A stretch of DNA of 64,000 bases. Source: Symbiodinium natans (taxonomy: Eukaryota > Sar > Dinophyceae > Suessiales > Symbiodiniaceae). The stretch covers positions 825,581 through 889,580 of the forward strand of contig CAJNDS010000524.1 in the NCBI GenBank assembly GCA_905221605.1, read 5' to 3'. Under the pieces are notes generated by a model, which saw only the letters and a list, made by a program, of their open reading frames with translations, made no database searches and was not told where the DNA came from. This document shows, piece by piece, positions 50,997 to 63,838 of the stretch (the first letter of the stretch is position 1; each line of letters begins with the position of its first letter). The translations under genes and the position numbers were made by a program.

Positions 50997-51715
50997 CATG
51001 CCAATCGCGCGATTTCCCTACATGCCGGGTGTTACACCCGGTCAGAGTCAGGGGAGTGCCGCGCGCCCCTCACAGGCAGGTTGCTTGGAGATGTTTCCCT
51101 CAATCCACGTTCCAGACACTGCTATATCACGTTACATCACGTTACATCATTGTTGCTTGTGGAGGTCATGATGCAATCGCCGCCTGGGGCTGCCAGGGTT
51201 GCGGCGCCGGTTGCAGCACCGGTCGGGCCCGTGACGTGCCCGGCCTTCTGCAGCTGTGCAGATCAAGCCGACGAAGCAAGAAGTGAACACACCAGAAGCG
51301 AGGCGATAAAACACCCGAGCTTCGTCGCTGCACCACAGGCCATGCAAGTAAGCTTGGGCGTGGCCAGTCCTGCAAGCCGGCAATCAGGGGTCCAAATTCC
51401 GAGAGTAATGTCACGTGTTGAGCGCCTCGGGACACCAGTTGTGACTAAACTAAACTTCTGCCAGGTGAACCGACCGAGCTTTGTGGCTGCACCTCCGGCA
51501 CTTCTCTCAGCATTCTGTCTCGTCGAACAAAAGCCCGGAGATCGCAAGTTTCCACGCAAGCCCCGCGTGCAGAGCATTCACGGCTTTGTCTTCACTGTTT
51601 CATGAGCTTGAGCCTGACATCAGACTGCCGCCGGCCAGCCAATGCCTCGGCCGGTCATGCCGGGGCAGCCGTTCCAGCCGGGCCAGCCGCTCCAGCCGGG
51701 CCAGGCGCAGGCTTG
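50997..51715 (+). CDS. Proline/alanine-rich protein, 3' exons
   Basis: No family is recognised. Coherent Pro/Ala/Gln-rich stretches on + are separated by intron-like sequence: PIARFPYMPGVTPGQSQGSA (50,999-51,058); VMMQSPPGAARVAAPVAAPV (51,168-51,227); HPSFVAAPQAMQ ending at a gtaag donor near 51,348; RPSFVAAPPALL (about 51,473); and a terminal stretch QPMPRPVMPG then QPFQPGQPLQPGQAQA ending in TGA at 51,713-51,715. The 'PSFVAAPxA' motif occurs in two exons about 150 bp apart, which suggests exon duplication. A low-complexity, probably disordered tail is inferred. The 5' end is not identified. Confidence 0.5.
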
Positions 51716-54700
51716 AACGTATGTGATCATTGTGATCATGCAGGCTTTTGTTCTTCTCACTGAAGCGAATGACTCCGAATGCTTCCGAATGATTGTAGAT
51801 GGTGCCGAACTACATCAGCGCACCGCGTGTAGTAGCTCGTGCTTGCCCCAGAAGATGCTTGTGCTATCGATTTGGAGACTTGCTTGTGTTAAGCACGTGA
51901 GCAGTATGCAGACAGACCGCTGCAGGCCCAAGCTACGTTGCTGGACCCATGCCAGGACAGATGCCCTTGCAGGCATCCCGACACTACCGTGCCACATGTT
52001 CTCATGTCTTCTTTTTTTTGAATGCTCAAAGCTGGCACACAAGGAACGTCAGGCAACGTGACATCCACAGAAACAGTTTTTAACATGAATCCGAGGCACG
52101 GGAGGCATGAAGGAATTCGTTTGGCAACTTGAGCTTCGATCCGGGTCTTGTTATGCAGCGGGTCGTGGCTTTCGCTTAAATACCGCCCCATGCTCTTGGC
52201 AAAGAGTGCGGCATGCCTCGCGCTGCAAACCCTGAGTCAAGCGATCATGTCGGTCAATGGCATGTGGGATCATGTGAACCATGGATGCGGAGATCTTGCA
52301 GGGCACCATGCGTCCGGGAGTGATGATGAACTCGGCCAACATTCCTCAAAGGAGTGCGTCGGCACGCAGCTCAGCGCCCTTTACTGCAGGACTCCTATAT
52401 ATCTACTTGTCAAGACTGTAAGAGAACCGACATAATTGGAACGTGCCACAGCTGTTTGAGCATACGGCCTGACCCCGGCAGAGTGTTGATGCCGTGTAGA
52501 GATGCTCCTCGCTTGTCACAGGTTGGTTTTGGCATGGGCAATGTTGTGCAGCGTGCGAACTGAAGGCAAATTTTCCCTGAGCTTTCCGCATGCACTGTAC
52601 ACTAGAAACGAGGAGTGGCATTTCTTGAGCATTTGTTAACTGAGTCTTAGAGTGGGCAGAGTCAACATCGCGTTGCAAGATGCCAGTACTGGTTAGGTCG
52701 GAGTGCCGATTGAAGTTGCTCATTCGGAGACGGCTTCTCTTTTGGGTTGATAGCTTCTCTGGGGGAGAGATGCCAATTGATCCTGCAGAGCAGTTGCAAC
52801 TGTTTAACATGTACCGTACGTCTTGACGACGCTGCGTAGCAGTGTGCCCTGCAGCTGATGAAACTGTGAAAGGATGAAACCAAAAAAAGGGGCAAATCCT
52901 CAAAATCCTCAAGACATGTTCGAGGGCGCATCCAGCAACCCGTCGTTGCGACTATTGTCAAAGCGTTGAGAGGTCAGACGAGTTATTCCTGTCTCAGGAA
53001 CATCTATCTAACCCACAACTGCTCTGAAAGAGTCGCACTGCAGAGCTGACCCGGCCTTTGGCACGTATATTTTGCCCTGGTTGAATGAACCTCATCGCTT
53101 GCAAGTCATCAGTGCGACAAACGAGGCTCTTGTCGCAATTGCAGCTTATCTGTCGTGATGCTGCAGTTCGAAGAGCGTGGCCTTCGCCGTTAACTCGTTG
53201 CCGGTGCAGTATGTGTTGAGTATGTGAGTTCTGCAGATTCAAGCGAAGCCTGTGTGACCCACGCAGCAGAAGCTTCATGGCAAGATCGGTTGCATCTTAG
53301 CTATCTACAGATTATAAGTCAACTTGGCATATTCATGTCTTGGCCGTCTTGGCTACAACGGGCACGAAGATGGACGCCAGCAAGCGTGAAGATCCTGGCA
53401 GTAGTAGATGGAGCGACATCGCTAGACCAGCCTTTGCATGCTGTTCTTATTCCTGTTCCTGGCAGCCGTCCGGGACCATCCAGAAGTCAGGCACATGCCA
53501 ATCTTGATCTGCCCTTCTGCCCTTAGGTCCAGGTGCCCCTGAGCACAGCCATGCTATTTGGCACTGCCGGCACAATTTGCCAATATCTGCCGACGCAATC
53601 CATGGTGTGATTTGCGCCAGGCCCATCGCTTTTCTGTTTCAGCGTCATCGGCCAGCGGCAGGCTTGTAGCCTTGTGTGCAAGTAGTTTGTGCAAGGTTGA
53701 GGTGTCATGTCCTCTTGCCTTCGCTTCAGGCAGATCTACTCTCAAATCTGTTCCTCGAAGGCGCGTTGCTCAGGGAGCTGGAAGGCAGTATCAGCTGTCA
53801 AGCTATAAGCATGACATGCCGAGGAATTGGACTCTTCGGCTGTGACGAGTACATGCTCTTCAGCAGTCTGCCTGCGGAGGCACTGAACAGCTGGGCAGAC
53901 AGAAGATGCATTCAAACTTCATGTCTGTGCCTCTTCATGAGGAGCTGTTCAAGAACAGCATGAGCGCACATCCGACGCTGGAGTCCTGATGACACATGTG
54001 TCGTCTGTGTCGTGCTCCAGCGATGCATCGCAGCGCTCGCAGCACCAGCAGGTGGCCGACAAGTGGTCCCGTAGTGCATTTGCTCTCACACTCCGTGGAC
54101 ATGCCGTCCGGCTGTCATGTTTGCAACGTTTGCACTACGTGCCCCCGTTTGCTTGTCGTATCTGGGTCACGTCGCTAAAGAAAGCTTGCTGATGTCTGCG
54201 GATGTGGCTCGAGGCCTTTTTGCTTCTTTGTCTCTGTCTCTCTCTCTCTCTCTTTCTTCAGTTTCTCTCTCTATCGCTCTCTCTCTCTCTCTCTCTTTCT
54301 CTCTCTGTCTCTCTCTGTCTCTCTCGCTCTTGCTCGTTCGTGTCTCTCACGACAGGCTCAGCATGGCTGCCGTCCGGGAGGCAAGGACGTGTTGTCAGTG
54401 ATCTTTCGGGCAATGCTTGGCTGATGCTGGAAATGATTTGTTGGGGGTATGTCAAGCTATCAGCTCAGGTTTGGCATCGAGTTTCAGAAGATGGGCGCTA
54501 CAAAAGATTCAACTGGATCCTAAAGATGGACTGCTGACTTCTAGTCCACACGTGTGTTCAATCGGATTCAGGTCAGAATCCATTAGGGTTGATGCCTGGC
54601 CAGGACCCAGAAACAGTCTTTCATCCCGATCGCTTGCGCGACATTCTGCACTGGGCACAGATTGTGCCTGCAACAATCAAGAGCTACACGAGCTCATTTG

Positions 54701-57700
54701 CACATTCCGTATGAAGCCTGTTTGCACTGCTCAGGTCTCTTCACTGTTCTCATTCCGGCATCGCTGACTGGCTTGAGACAATGTCGGAGCAGTGAAGCAG
54801 CCATGACCTTTGTAGCTGTGAGAACATGACCAGATTGTGACGCGATGGCGCTGCAAAACGGCGAAGTGATTCCAGGCGAATCTGGAGCCGCCTCGTTGCG
54901 TTTTTGTTTTAATGATTCGTGGAGATTCTAAACGCGACGCTTGTGAGGTGCGATGCAGGCCTTGACCAAAGCTGCCGTTGCAAAGCTGGCAAAGAACCAG
55001 CTGGACGATTGCGAGGACGGTTCTTGGAAGTCCCTGGGAGCCCGCAGTATGCAAAGCAACGGCTGTCGCGAGGACGAGGCAGCAGACTCGGCAGACGCGG
55101 AGGAGCTCGACTTAGACCCCGCTTTCGGGGTTCGTGTGAATCAAACCCTGGCCTGGCTCTACACTGTGTGCAGCCCTCGTACGAACCCCTATCGCTAAAT
55201 CACCCAGGTCATGCTGCGCGCAGCACGAACATGGGCAACCATGATTTTTCACATAGAATATTCGTGTTGCAGCCCACCTGTGCTGCCATGCTGTGCCACG
55301 GCCGAGCCCTTCCCCCGAAGCTGGAGCCCACGTCAGCAGCGGCGCGAGTTCCAAGCGCGCCTCCTCTCCAAGTGCGCCTCCCCGAAGTCACGAGTTCAAT
55401 GAGTGGGCGGGCGTGTGATCTCGATCCATGACCCCTGCACAAAAGGGCCATGGAGGAACGAAGTGGGCACGGAAGCAAATAGGTTTTGGCCGTGGAGACA
55501 TGATTGCCCCAAAATATCCCGCACCAACTCGAGGTGAAAGTTTCGGGCAAAAACGAGGCATCAGGAACGTAGCCGAGCTTCGCTGAGCTCAGACCTCGAC
55601 ATGAAGGCACCTTATGGACAAGAGGAGAATTCGCTGAGAAGTCCCGAGGAGCTGGATCGGCGAAGTCTAGGAACTCGATGTTGGTTGGCGGGCAACTTAG
55701 CCGGAATCCTGGCAAGCAAGAGAAGCGCCGTGCAAAACTAGGCGGAGATCGAATCTAGCGGGAAGTGGTCTGCAATTTCAGATCTGCGAGCAAGACCCCG
55801 ATGGGGCTGCAAGTCTGTCGCTCTCTGTGGACGGATGGAAAGCCTCCATGCCCAGTCAGGAGCAGATGTCCACAGCATGGAGCTGTCGGCACTAGCGGCT
55901 AAAGAGCTACTCGTGCATCTGTGTAAAAAGCTACAGCTACGAGTTGCATTTTTTTTCAGCCTTAAGTGGCGTGCTCCTGCGCAACCTAACCACCTCGGCG
56001 TCCGTCATTTTTTGGGTAAATGGGAGTTCCTGCACGGCGGAACAACTGTTTGCACGGGGATGCCGCAGGTGCAGTGCCTGCAGAAAAGCCTGCACAAGAG
56101 CGATGTCAAGCTGGTGAAGGACAAGTCCAAGATGTGACGTGTGTAGGCATTGTTGGCTGTGTAGGCTGTGTACGGCTGTGCACGGATGTGGTACGGATGT
56201 GTTCGGATGGTGGTGCTTCGTCCCGAGGAGCCTAGCCTCTTCAAAGACTTCAGCACCTCACACTCGATGAGGATCTGCACGCTAAGTCCCATGCCTTGAA
56301 TGGTGAATACTTGTCCTTTCTTTGTCGAGCTCACGACTTTTGGGGAGGGGTGAAGATCTCCGAGCGTGCCAGTTTTTAGGGACTCCTATCATTTTGCCTT
56401 GCTGATTGCGACTGTTTTGTTTTTTGAACTTTAGCTCTAGCTCTCCTACAAGTCCCCTGCATCCTGACAAGGTTTGGAGTTATTTCATGCGTTTCTTTTG
56501 AGCTCTAGTTTCCTCGAAGCTCTGTCGTACTGGGTGACCCAGTATAGTAGCTAAGATTTCCATGCCGTCCCCGAAACACTCCACACATCCCCGAAGCAGG
56601 TCTGGGCTCCTTCTGGCCTTTCCTGGCTTGGCCCGACTACATGACATGCATGGGCCAGGCAAGGCTTGTCGCAAGTTTTCGCAAGTTCTCTCGAGTTCTC
56701 TCCGCTGCGGGGGAGGGGTGGGGGCGCTTTATGCCAGGCTGGTTATTCTGTGCAACCTGATGCGCCATCAAATCCATCGCAGGCGCTTGCCGACTCCAAT
56801 CTTTGGGGAGAATTTGAGAATTTGAGAATGTGAAGGTCTTAAATAGTAGTACAGACTGGGCATTGCGGCTTCTTTTGCAAGTAGTCTTTGTGCCCTTCTT
56901 GTGTCATTGTTGGTTGTGATTGTTCATCACCGCTTGCTTTCCAAATGCTTCGGTGCTTCGACCCTCTGATGATCTTATCTATATTGCCTCGACCCTCTCT
57001 CTCTCTCTCTCCATGACGTTTTGTAGGCTCTGTTAGTAGTAGAAACCAGAACAGACAGATTCCGGCGATCACTGTTCTGACCACCCATCCTCACATTGAG
57101 TCGCTTGCTTCTACTCATTCTACTCCTGTAGCCGAAGCACATTGACAAATGCTGGTGACCGGTGTGTTGTTTTGAACCCTCTCTCCCCAATCCATGATGA
57201 ATGGTTTCCGCCACTTGCACAAGAAACAGAAACTGGTGTCTCACCACCCTTCTTCAAGACGGGGTTCTGAGTATTCTTAACCCCCCGCCCCGCGCTTGTG
57301 CAAGCCACAGCGACCCTCCTCAACCCTCTTTCCGAGATGAACTGTCTCCACTGTCAGTCTATCAGTAGCTGAATAGTAGAGGCAAGTTCTGGCCCCGTCT
57401 GTTGTTCTGACCACCCCTTCATCTCGAATGGCATCGTTTCGACTGTCTTGGTCTGTTTTGAACCGCGCTCACCACTTCCCCATGCGTGCCTTCTGTAAAA
57501 TGCAAGCGCGAAGCCAGTCCTCGAGTGCGCGAGGAAAGCTGACGTGGAAGCACTTGTAGAACCAGGGAAAGCGCACAGAACCTAGTCGAGAGGGCGACAC
57601 TTGCTGATATCCTGTCAAGCCTTGAAACCTAAGCCTAGCAAACCCCGAACAACCAAGTGGAAGCATCTGAGGAAGTACACACGAACATCCGCACCGAGGA

Positions 57701-59650
57701 AGTTTATTCGCGCCCGGAGGAAATGAACACATTCGGCGCAATGAGCGCAACCGTGGACAAAAACCAGGTGCAACGACAAAAGAACTCATCGTCACACTGC
57801 CTCGACCCGATATCCCAGCCCGAGAGCTTGCATCCAAGAGCAGTTGCCTCAGGTATCATGGACGCGGGATGTGCTGCAGCAAGGCTGGCGGACCTCTTTT
57901 TGTTGTTCCAGCGGGAAGTCAACAACGAATGTTGAATCTCCTTCGGCAGCTTTGTCTCGCGCAGGTTATTACGTCCGACCCACCATGTTCTGTTGGGTGC
58001 CTTGCTGCAAAACGAAAGAGCCACCAGCACAAGCAGATCGTGCGGTATCATACAGATCTTTTGTCTTTTTTCTGCCAGGTACTAGTGCAGCACAAGGGTG
58101 AGGTGCCAAAGCTGCCATCAAGCGACGCAGTTCGATGCGAAGTGTGCCTTGTCACTGCAACAGGAGCCCGAGCTGCTCAAGTGGCAGCGGCAGCGAGGTC
58201 GAGTCTGCACATCTTCTGCCAATTCGCTGAGCTCCGGCCCACCGATAAAGCCTTTCTGTGCCAGATCTGGGCATCTTCGCCTGTGATGGTTGGATGATCG
58301 TCAGCAATGCATCTGCCAGAGAGGCCAGTAGGTTATCGTGGAAGTTGAAACAAAACATGTATAACTCTGTGCCTGTTGCGACTGGGCGACAGGTCTTGCC
58401 AGCTGAGGCGTGGCACACGTCGGAGGCTTAAGAATTCCTCAGCGGCGCTGCTGGCGAGAGCTGCAGTCCAACACCATGTCTCATGTCTACATGAACGAGG
58501 CACATCAGTATCATCCATGGCAACACTACCGGTGGCAGGAGCTGTGCAGAGCTGTGGGCGGTCTTGTCATAGCATCGGGCACTTGTCGAATGCATGCCTG
58601 GACAGATGAGGACGTTCCGCACTGTCCACGGTGCCCCAGCCAGCCAGAGTGAAGGGACAGCGCATCGGCCGGTATGATCACGTTCTTTCGCAGGCAAGCT
58701 GATTAGTGAGCCGGCTGATGCGGGGGTTGTGGCCTCAGAGAGAGTTGCAACTTCCAGCCGCTGTAATCATTAAGCTGCTTGCCATCGGCTGGAGCTTCTC
58801 TGAAGGTCTATGCGAAGGCATGGGAAGCCGTCTTCGAAGAGGGTAGCTACCGTTCAGCGGGCCTGTTTCTTTTTCTTGTGACTCATCTCCTCAACATGCA
58901 GTCAAACAGCTTGGGGCCCATCTTGGCTTCAGAAGCGCCTCTGCAACTTTTCGGTGTCAGGTTCCGACAGCTCTAGTGCAGTTTGGGTGGGGCTCAACCC
59001 TTTTCAATCCACAGTCTAGTGGCTTCGCAAGAACTATTGGTGCACTCTTCGCATGATCTTGCTTTGATCAGCGTGAAGCTTCCTTGCGCTGCCGCGGCTC
59101 TGCGACACGCCGCGCTTCAGCTTGTCTTCCAGCACTGCTGCTGCTAGGTGTGCGACACCGTGCGTGGCTGCCGCTGCACGACGTCCGCTGCGAATTCAGT
59201 AGCGAGGCAGTGTGGCCCATGGCAGGTTCGTTCGACTGGGTCCTGAAGCTCGACGTCGGCGTTGTCGTGGTTCCGGAACGTCTTCGGAGTGTATGAGACC
59301 AAGCAGCCTCACATCCCTTGAGTGTTTGAAGCGCTTTCCGATTCCTCAGTTTTGCCGAGGCGCTGAATGCACTATGTCAACCGTCGGCCTGCGGATCAAA
59401 GATAGTTCACAACTTTGGGGGGGCTCTGGTCTCGGGCGATGCAGACTTGTGGTCAAGTGCTTCCTCGTTGCCTTCACTGCAAGAGCTGGCAACAGCTGTC
59501 AGCACTGTTGAGGACTTGCTGGGTCCCGTGGAGGCCATGAGTGCAAAGGCTGCCTCCACAATGGCAGCCGGCTGAAAGCTCAGTGTGCGGAGTCGCATTG
59601 TTAAGTGAGCTGTGAGCATCTCGCTCGAGGCATGCACACCTGCACTACCG
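51716..59650. other. Unassigned interval with scattered open frames
   Basis: I recognise no conserved family. It includes a (CT)n microsatellite at 54,236-54,325. Possible exon-like frames on + are 53,730-53,910 (LLSNLFLEGALLRELEGS and CDEYMLFSSLPAEALNSW), 54,953-55,198 (an 81-codon frame with the acidic DAEELDLDPAFGV stretch) and 57,657-57,935. None has supporting homology or reliable splice boundaries. Confidence 0.35.
54236..54325 (+). repeat. (CT)n microsatellite
   Basis: Imperfect 'ctctctctct' with TT and TG interruptions. It generates an artefactual Ser/Leu-rich frame. Confidence 0.9.
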
Positions 59651-59657
59651 CCGCAAA

Positions 59658-59894
59658 ATGGGAGATGCAACCCGAGTATCGATGGCTGTCCTCCTGCGTC
59701 AGTGCACTGACTCTGAATTTCTGAATACTGCAGCATGCTGGGCTGGATTCATGAAAGCTCGGAACATCGAGGCTGAACGATTGGACGTTCGGAAGAGAAC
59801 TCGTGTCAGGTACGCTCGGCATCGGGGCTGTGCGATCGGCTCTCCTTCTTTCGGACCACAAGGCGCCAAGCTGAATTTCAAAGAGGGACTATGA
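59658..59894 (+). CDS. Hypothetical small open frame or exon
   Basis: A 78-codon frame starting MGDATRVSMAVLLRQC, with a helical middle (FLNTAACWAGFMKARNIEAE) and a basic stretch (DVRKRTRVRYARHR). Its composition is more protein-like than surrounding frames. No family is recognised and splice limits are unknown. Confidence 0.28.
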   Translation: MGDATRVSMAVLLRQCTDSEFLNTAACWAGFMKARNIEAERLDVRKRTRVRYARHRGCAIGSPSFGPQGAKLNFKEGL

Positions 59895-62800
59895 CTACGC
59901 AGGGTGGCGAACGTGTGGAGCTTTGACCCCGGCCCCTCCAGAAGTGCAAAGAAGTAGAAGTAGTAGAAGAAGAAGAAGCAGAAGCAGAAGCAGAAACAGA
60001 AACAGAGAAGGAAAAAGGACCTGGCTGTTTTCATGGATCTGATGTCTCTTTCTCTCGCGCTCTCGCTCTACCTGTTCTCATTTTTCCATTTTTTGACCGG
60101 GAGTGGATCCTTTTGTTTCGGCCCGAGAGGGAGGGGGAGGCCATTGCGGCATGACAGACAGACCTTGGGACTTGCACCTTCCGGGGCGACTCCAGGGGGC
60201 CCGTGCGTGCAGAGAGAGAGAGGACTGCCGAACACACTCCGAACACCACATCGACAAGACTGGGAGGCAAAAGTGCAATTATGTACGTGTTTGAGCTAAT
60301 CCGGCCCAACGTGGGGTGTAGCATGCGCAACGGTCCTAGGAGGGGTCCATGGGTGGGGTCTCAAGCGCTTCAAGGGCTTTAAAGGGCAGAATGCCAGGTC
60401 AAAGGCGGGTCCCGGATCCTGGTTTGCTTGTTCTAGATGCCTCTCAACGCACACGAAAGAGAGAAGAAAGAGGGTTTGCACTGGCTGAACTTTCCAACGA
60501 ACCCTTGTGTTATTCCAAACGCAGTGCCAGGCTCTCCCGCGGCCTTGCGACACTGTGCATGGTTGCTTCAGTCCGTTCATGCCCGTGCGCTCAGTGTGGC
60601 TCTGAGCGACAGCCTACAGCCTACTGCTGCATGGCCTCTGATCTTAGGAACCTCGGCTATCACGCGCTCTGCCTCAAGCAATCGGGGTACTACTACATAG
60701 CACCACCGTCAGGGTCTGAGCCGACCTGAGCCGACCTGGCAGTGCTGCCAGCTAGTTTTCCGTCGTGCCGCACCAGGCCGACGACCACCCTCACGCGAAC
60801 CTCCACGAGGATTGAAACGTTTCAAGTCTCGAGTTGATATGCCTTCCTTCGACTTGCTTTGTGGAACATGTCGCGTACATATAGTGACTAATGTAGTGCA
60901 CAATGTGTTCTCCATGGATCCACCCATCAGTTCTTTAATTGTCATTTGATGGTCAGGTACAAGCTGGAACAAAACAACGGGACCTCTCGGCATTTCTTCT
61001 CCCCCCTCGCACTCACTCACATGGGGTAGATTAGATACAAGGAGTTGCGATATGGTGGCCATGGATCCACTGTTTTCGTGTGCTTGTTTGTGCCATCCCA
61101 ATGTTTATGTTTTGAGGGCTGGGGCGGTCAAAACATTTGGGGCCTCCTAGCCAGCGCAAATGGGATTAGTCTTTGATTTGGCTGCATCAGCTACGGTCCG
61201 GGGCGCGATAGTTTCAGAGCGCGCGATAGCTCGCGATAGTGTTTGGCTTTTCCCCTGCAAAAGCACGTGCCTGTAAAGGCCGCGCGAGAGGCCGTGAGAG
61301 CAGTTTCAGAGGATAATACAAGTTCAAAGCGTTTTTTCGCCACAGCTCAATGTTGGGATGCTCTATGTTGCTCTTGCAACATGGCAAGCAGTGGACTTCA
61401 AGCCTGTGCCAGTACTTCGGTAACCTCAACCTCTGCAACGTTCACCACCTCCACTGCTCCTGTCTCATCCGTCTGCATACATGTCAATATGACAAGTACG
61501 TCTGACATGCCGGCACTGCGAGCATTAAAGCTCCGGTGCGTGAGGTCTCAACTACCACAGTGACTTCTACAGGCCTGGCCAGAATTGACCAGCGAGCTTC
61601 AATCAAGACTGTAGCCGCACGGTAGCCCGTGCACGAAGCATGTGACCTTGCCATCCAGTTCCAAAAGTGGCGCCGATGAGCATCTTCGCTTTCGAAGGCA
61701 TTTGCCTCAGTGTCCTCTAGATGCTGCATACTCCGGCTTGCCTGCTTGCCTGATGCCGGGATGAGGACGATCCTTTCAGAAGAAGCTACCGGTCTGGGTC
61801 ATCACGGCCGAGAACGAGCAGCGCGGAATCCCCTTTGCGACTTGGCCGAAGTGGGGTGAGGAAAGGTTGCCCAGAAAGAGTTCCAGGTATTGTGAGAAGA
61901 TCGCAGAAGATGTCGTATTCACAAAACCTTTCAATGGGTTCCATTTTCTAGCGCTACATTTTTTCTAATACTATTTTGGAAAATGGAAACCCACCTCTGC
62001 CCTGTGCTAGGCACTTGAGATCGGAGCTGCCCTTCTGGCCATGATCGCGATTCCCTCGCTCGGTTGGGGTCTCATATGGCAGTTGATTGAGAAGGCTCTG
62101 CATTTTTCGACCTGGATAAGTGGCTGTATACAGCAGTCCAAGTTTCCAAACTCTCTTAAGGTTGCATGCTGTGTCGGCGGTCGGCTGCGTGCCAGTCCCA
62201 GAACCCGAAAAGCAGGGGTTCACCAAGGGTGGACTCGCAGACCTCGATTGCACTCAACTTCGCAACTGGAGGGGTTGCTGGCAGATCTGGCTTGAGGATG
62301 GGCCCGGTGCACGGCCATGTCCAGCCCGCTTTTGCTGGCTGAGGCCTGCCGCTACATCTCGCGACGAGCCCCAGGACACAGCTGAGGACGCTCACTTGGC
62401 GAGTCAACACCAATGCACGGTGGAAGAGAGAAGGGTGGAATTCGCATCTGCTTTTGGAGAGTGGATGAGCGTGCCTTGTGAGGCCTTGCTGACAGGGCCG
62501 GCTGGCCAAGCCGGCGGTGTGTGAAGCAACACAAGCTACAGCCTCAGCGTGGAAGCCAGGTTGATGCGAGTTGCGAATGCAAGATTGGTTTGTTGCTAGG
62601 CGCCCGAGTCGTGCTCCTGTCTTACATCTTACATTACAGATGCTTTGGCCGAGAATGAGCTGAAACTAGCTCTCCGTCCAGCAGCCCGACACAGTCTGAA
62701 GCAGGGGGCTGGAAGGTCTGTAAGTCACAAAGATGACAGGACCTTGCACGTCACCTGCCGTCAGAAAAATAAACTCCACAATCGAAGTACTTGTTCGCTG

Positions 62801-63440
62801 GCGATGAGAGTTTGGACATCTGCTTTATGCCAAGATACATTGTGCCCATTCAGCATGATTCAGCACTGCACCTCGGATCGGCGGGGAGTATTGTAAGAGG
62901 CAAGAGAAGCCAAACCATGCGTTGTCATTCGGCAAATGCTAGTACTGTATCAGTTCTGACCCCATCTTCTGTCCATCAAGTCAAGGCCTTGCACTCTATC
63001 CGCATATCCGCAGAGATGATCTAGGCTCAAGAGTAAGACCCTTGGCAGCCGTTGCTGAGGCCGGTCAAAAAGGTGTGCTAGATGCTGCACGTGACACATT
63101 GTGATGCGGTGGAGTGCTTTAATTGCACAAGCGCACTGACTCTCCTCGGATTGCTCAACGCGCGGGCAGACTTGCCACTGTTGGTACACAGCTACACTCG
63201 GCCTGCAGCATGGTTGCAGGATGCAGAATGGAGATCACGCCGAGGACGCTGCTGCGTGTTTGGCAACTCAAAGGCTGCAAAACATCAGCATCTAGCAACT
63301 GCCAGGACGACGTAGGCTCGAGCTGCAAGCCTGCGATTCTCACAGCTGTTCTCAGTTTTGATCTGTTGGGCCACGTTTTGCGAGGTGGCCGGCCGAGCGG
63401 ATACGTCCCGAGCTTGCACCCCAGCATCTGCCATCTGCCT
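59895..63440. other. Unassigned interval
   Basis: It contains a (GAA/GCA)n-type purine patch at 59,955-60,010 ('agaagaagaagcagaagcag'). I recognise no gene. The reverse-strand frames through the patch are low-complexity artefacts. Confidence 0.4.
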
Positions 63441-63450
63441 CAATCGCGAA

Positions 63451-63838
63451 TGCACAACGAGAAACCAGAACGCTGGGATTCGCCTGAGGCGGAGCGACTG
63501 GAACGACTGCGGTCAGAGAGCAGCTGGCTGCAGTAAAGAAGGATCCCCTGCGCACCGCTTGGTTGAGTCCTCTTTTCTCTCGCCATTCGCACATTTGTTG
63601 GCTTCCAGGAGTTGGACTTCATCTCGCAGCAGCTGCGAGGACCAGGTTGCCGCCTCGCAAGCAATGGCAAGCAATCTGCAGCAAAGTTAAACAAGTTCGA
63701 GTTTATGGTTGGTACCGCTGAGCTCCGAGGTGGACAAGTTCAGAGAATAGATCTCCAGGAAGTTGAACGTCTGGTGAAGCACCTTGAGGCAAGACATTCT
63801 TGTGCGCCGCATCCCAATCCGAGAAGTATACAGATTTA
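63451..63838 (+). CDS. Candidate helical-protein exons at the window end
   Basis: Three + strand stretches look like exons of one protein: WDSPEAERLERLRSESSWLQ (63,475-63,534, ending at a cag/taaag boundary), ELDFISQQLRGPG (63,611-63,649), and KFEFMVGTAELRGGQVQRID continuing to LQEVERLVKHLEARH (63,688-63,798). The charged heptad pattern resembles the other coding-like exons. No family is recognised. The gene may continue beyond 64,000. Confidence 0.35.

Noticed and set aside
57657-57730. Basic peptide KHLRKYTRTSAPRKFIRARRK as a ribosomal-protein-like exon
   Set aside because: Only about 22 residues before a stop, with two other frames equally open and no adjacent matching exon.
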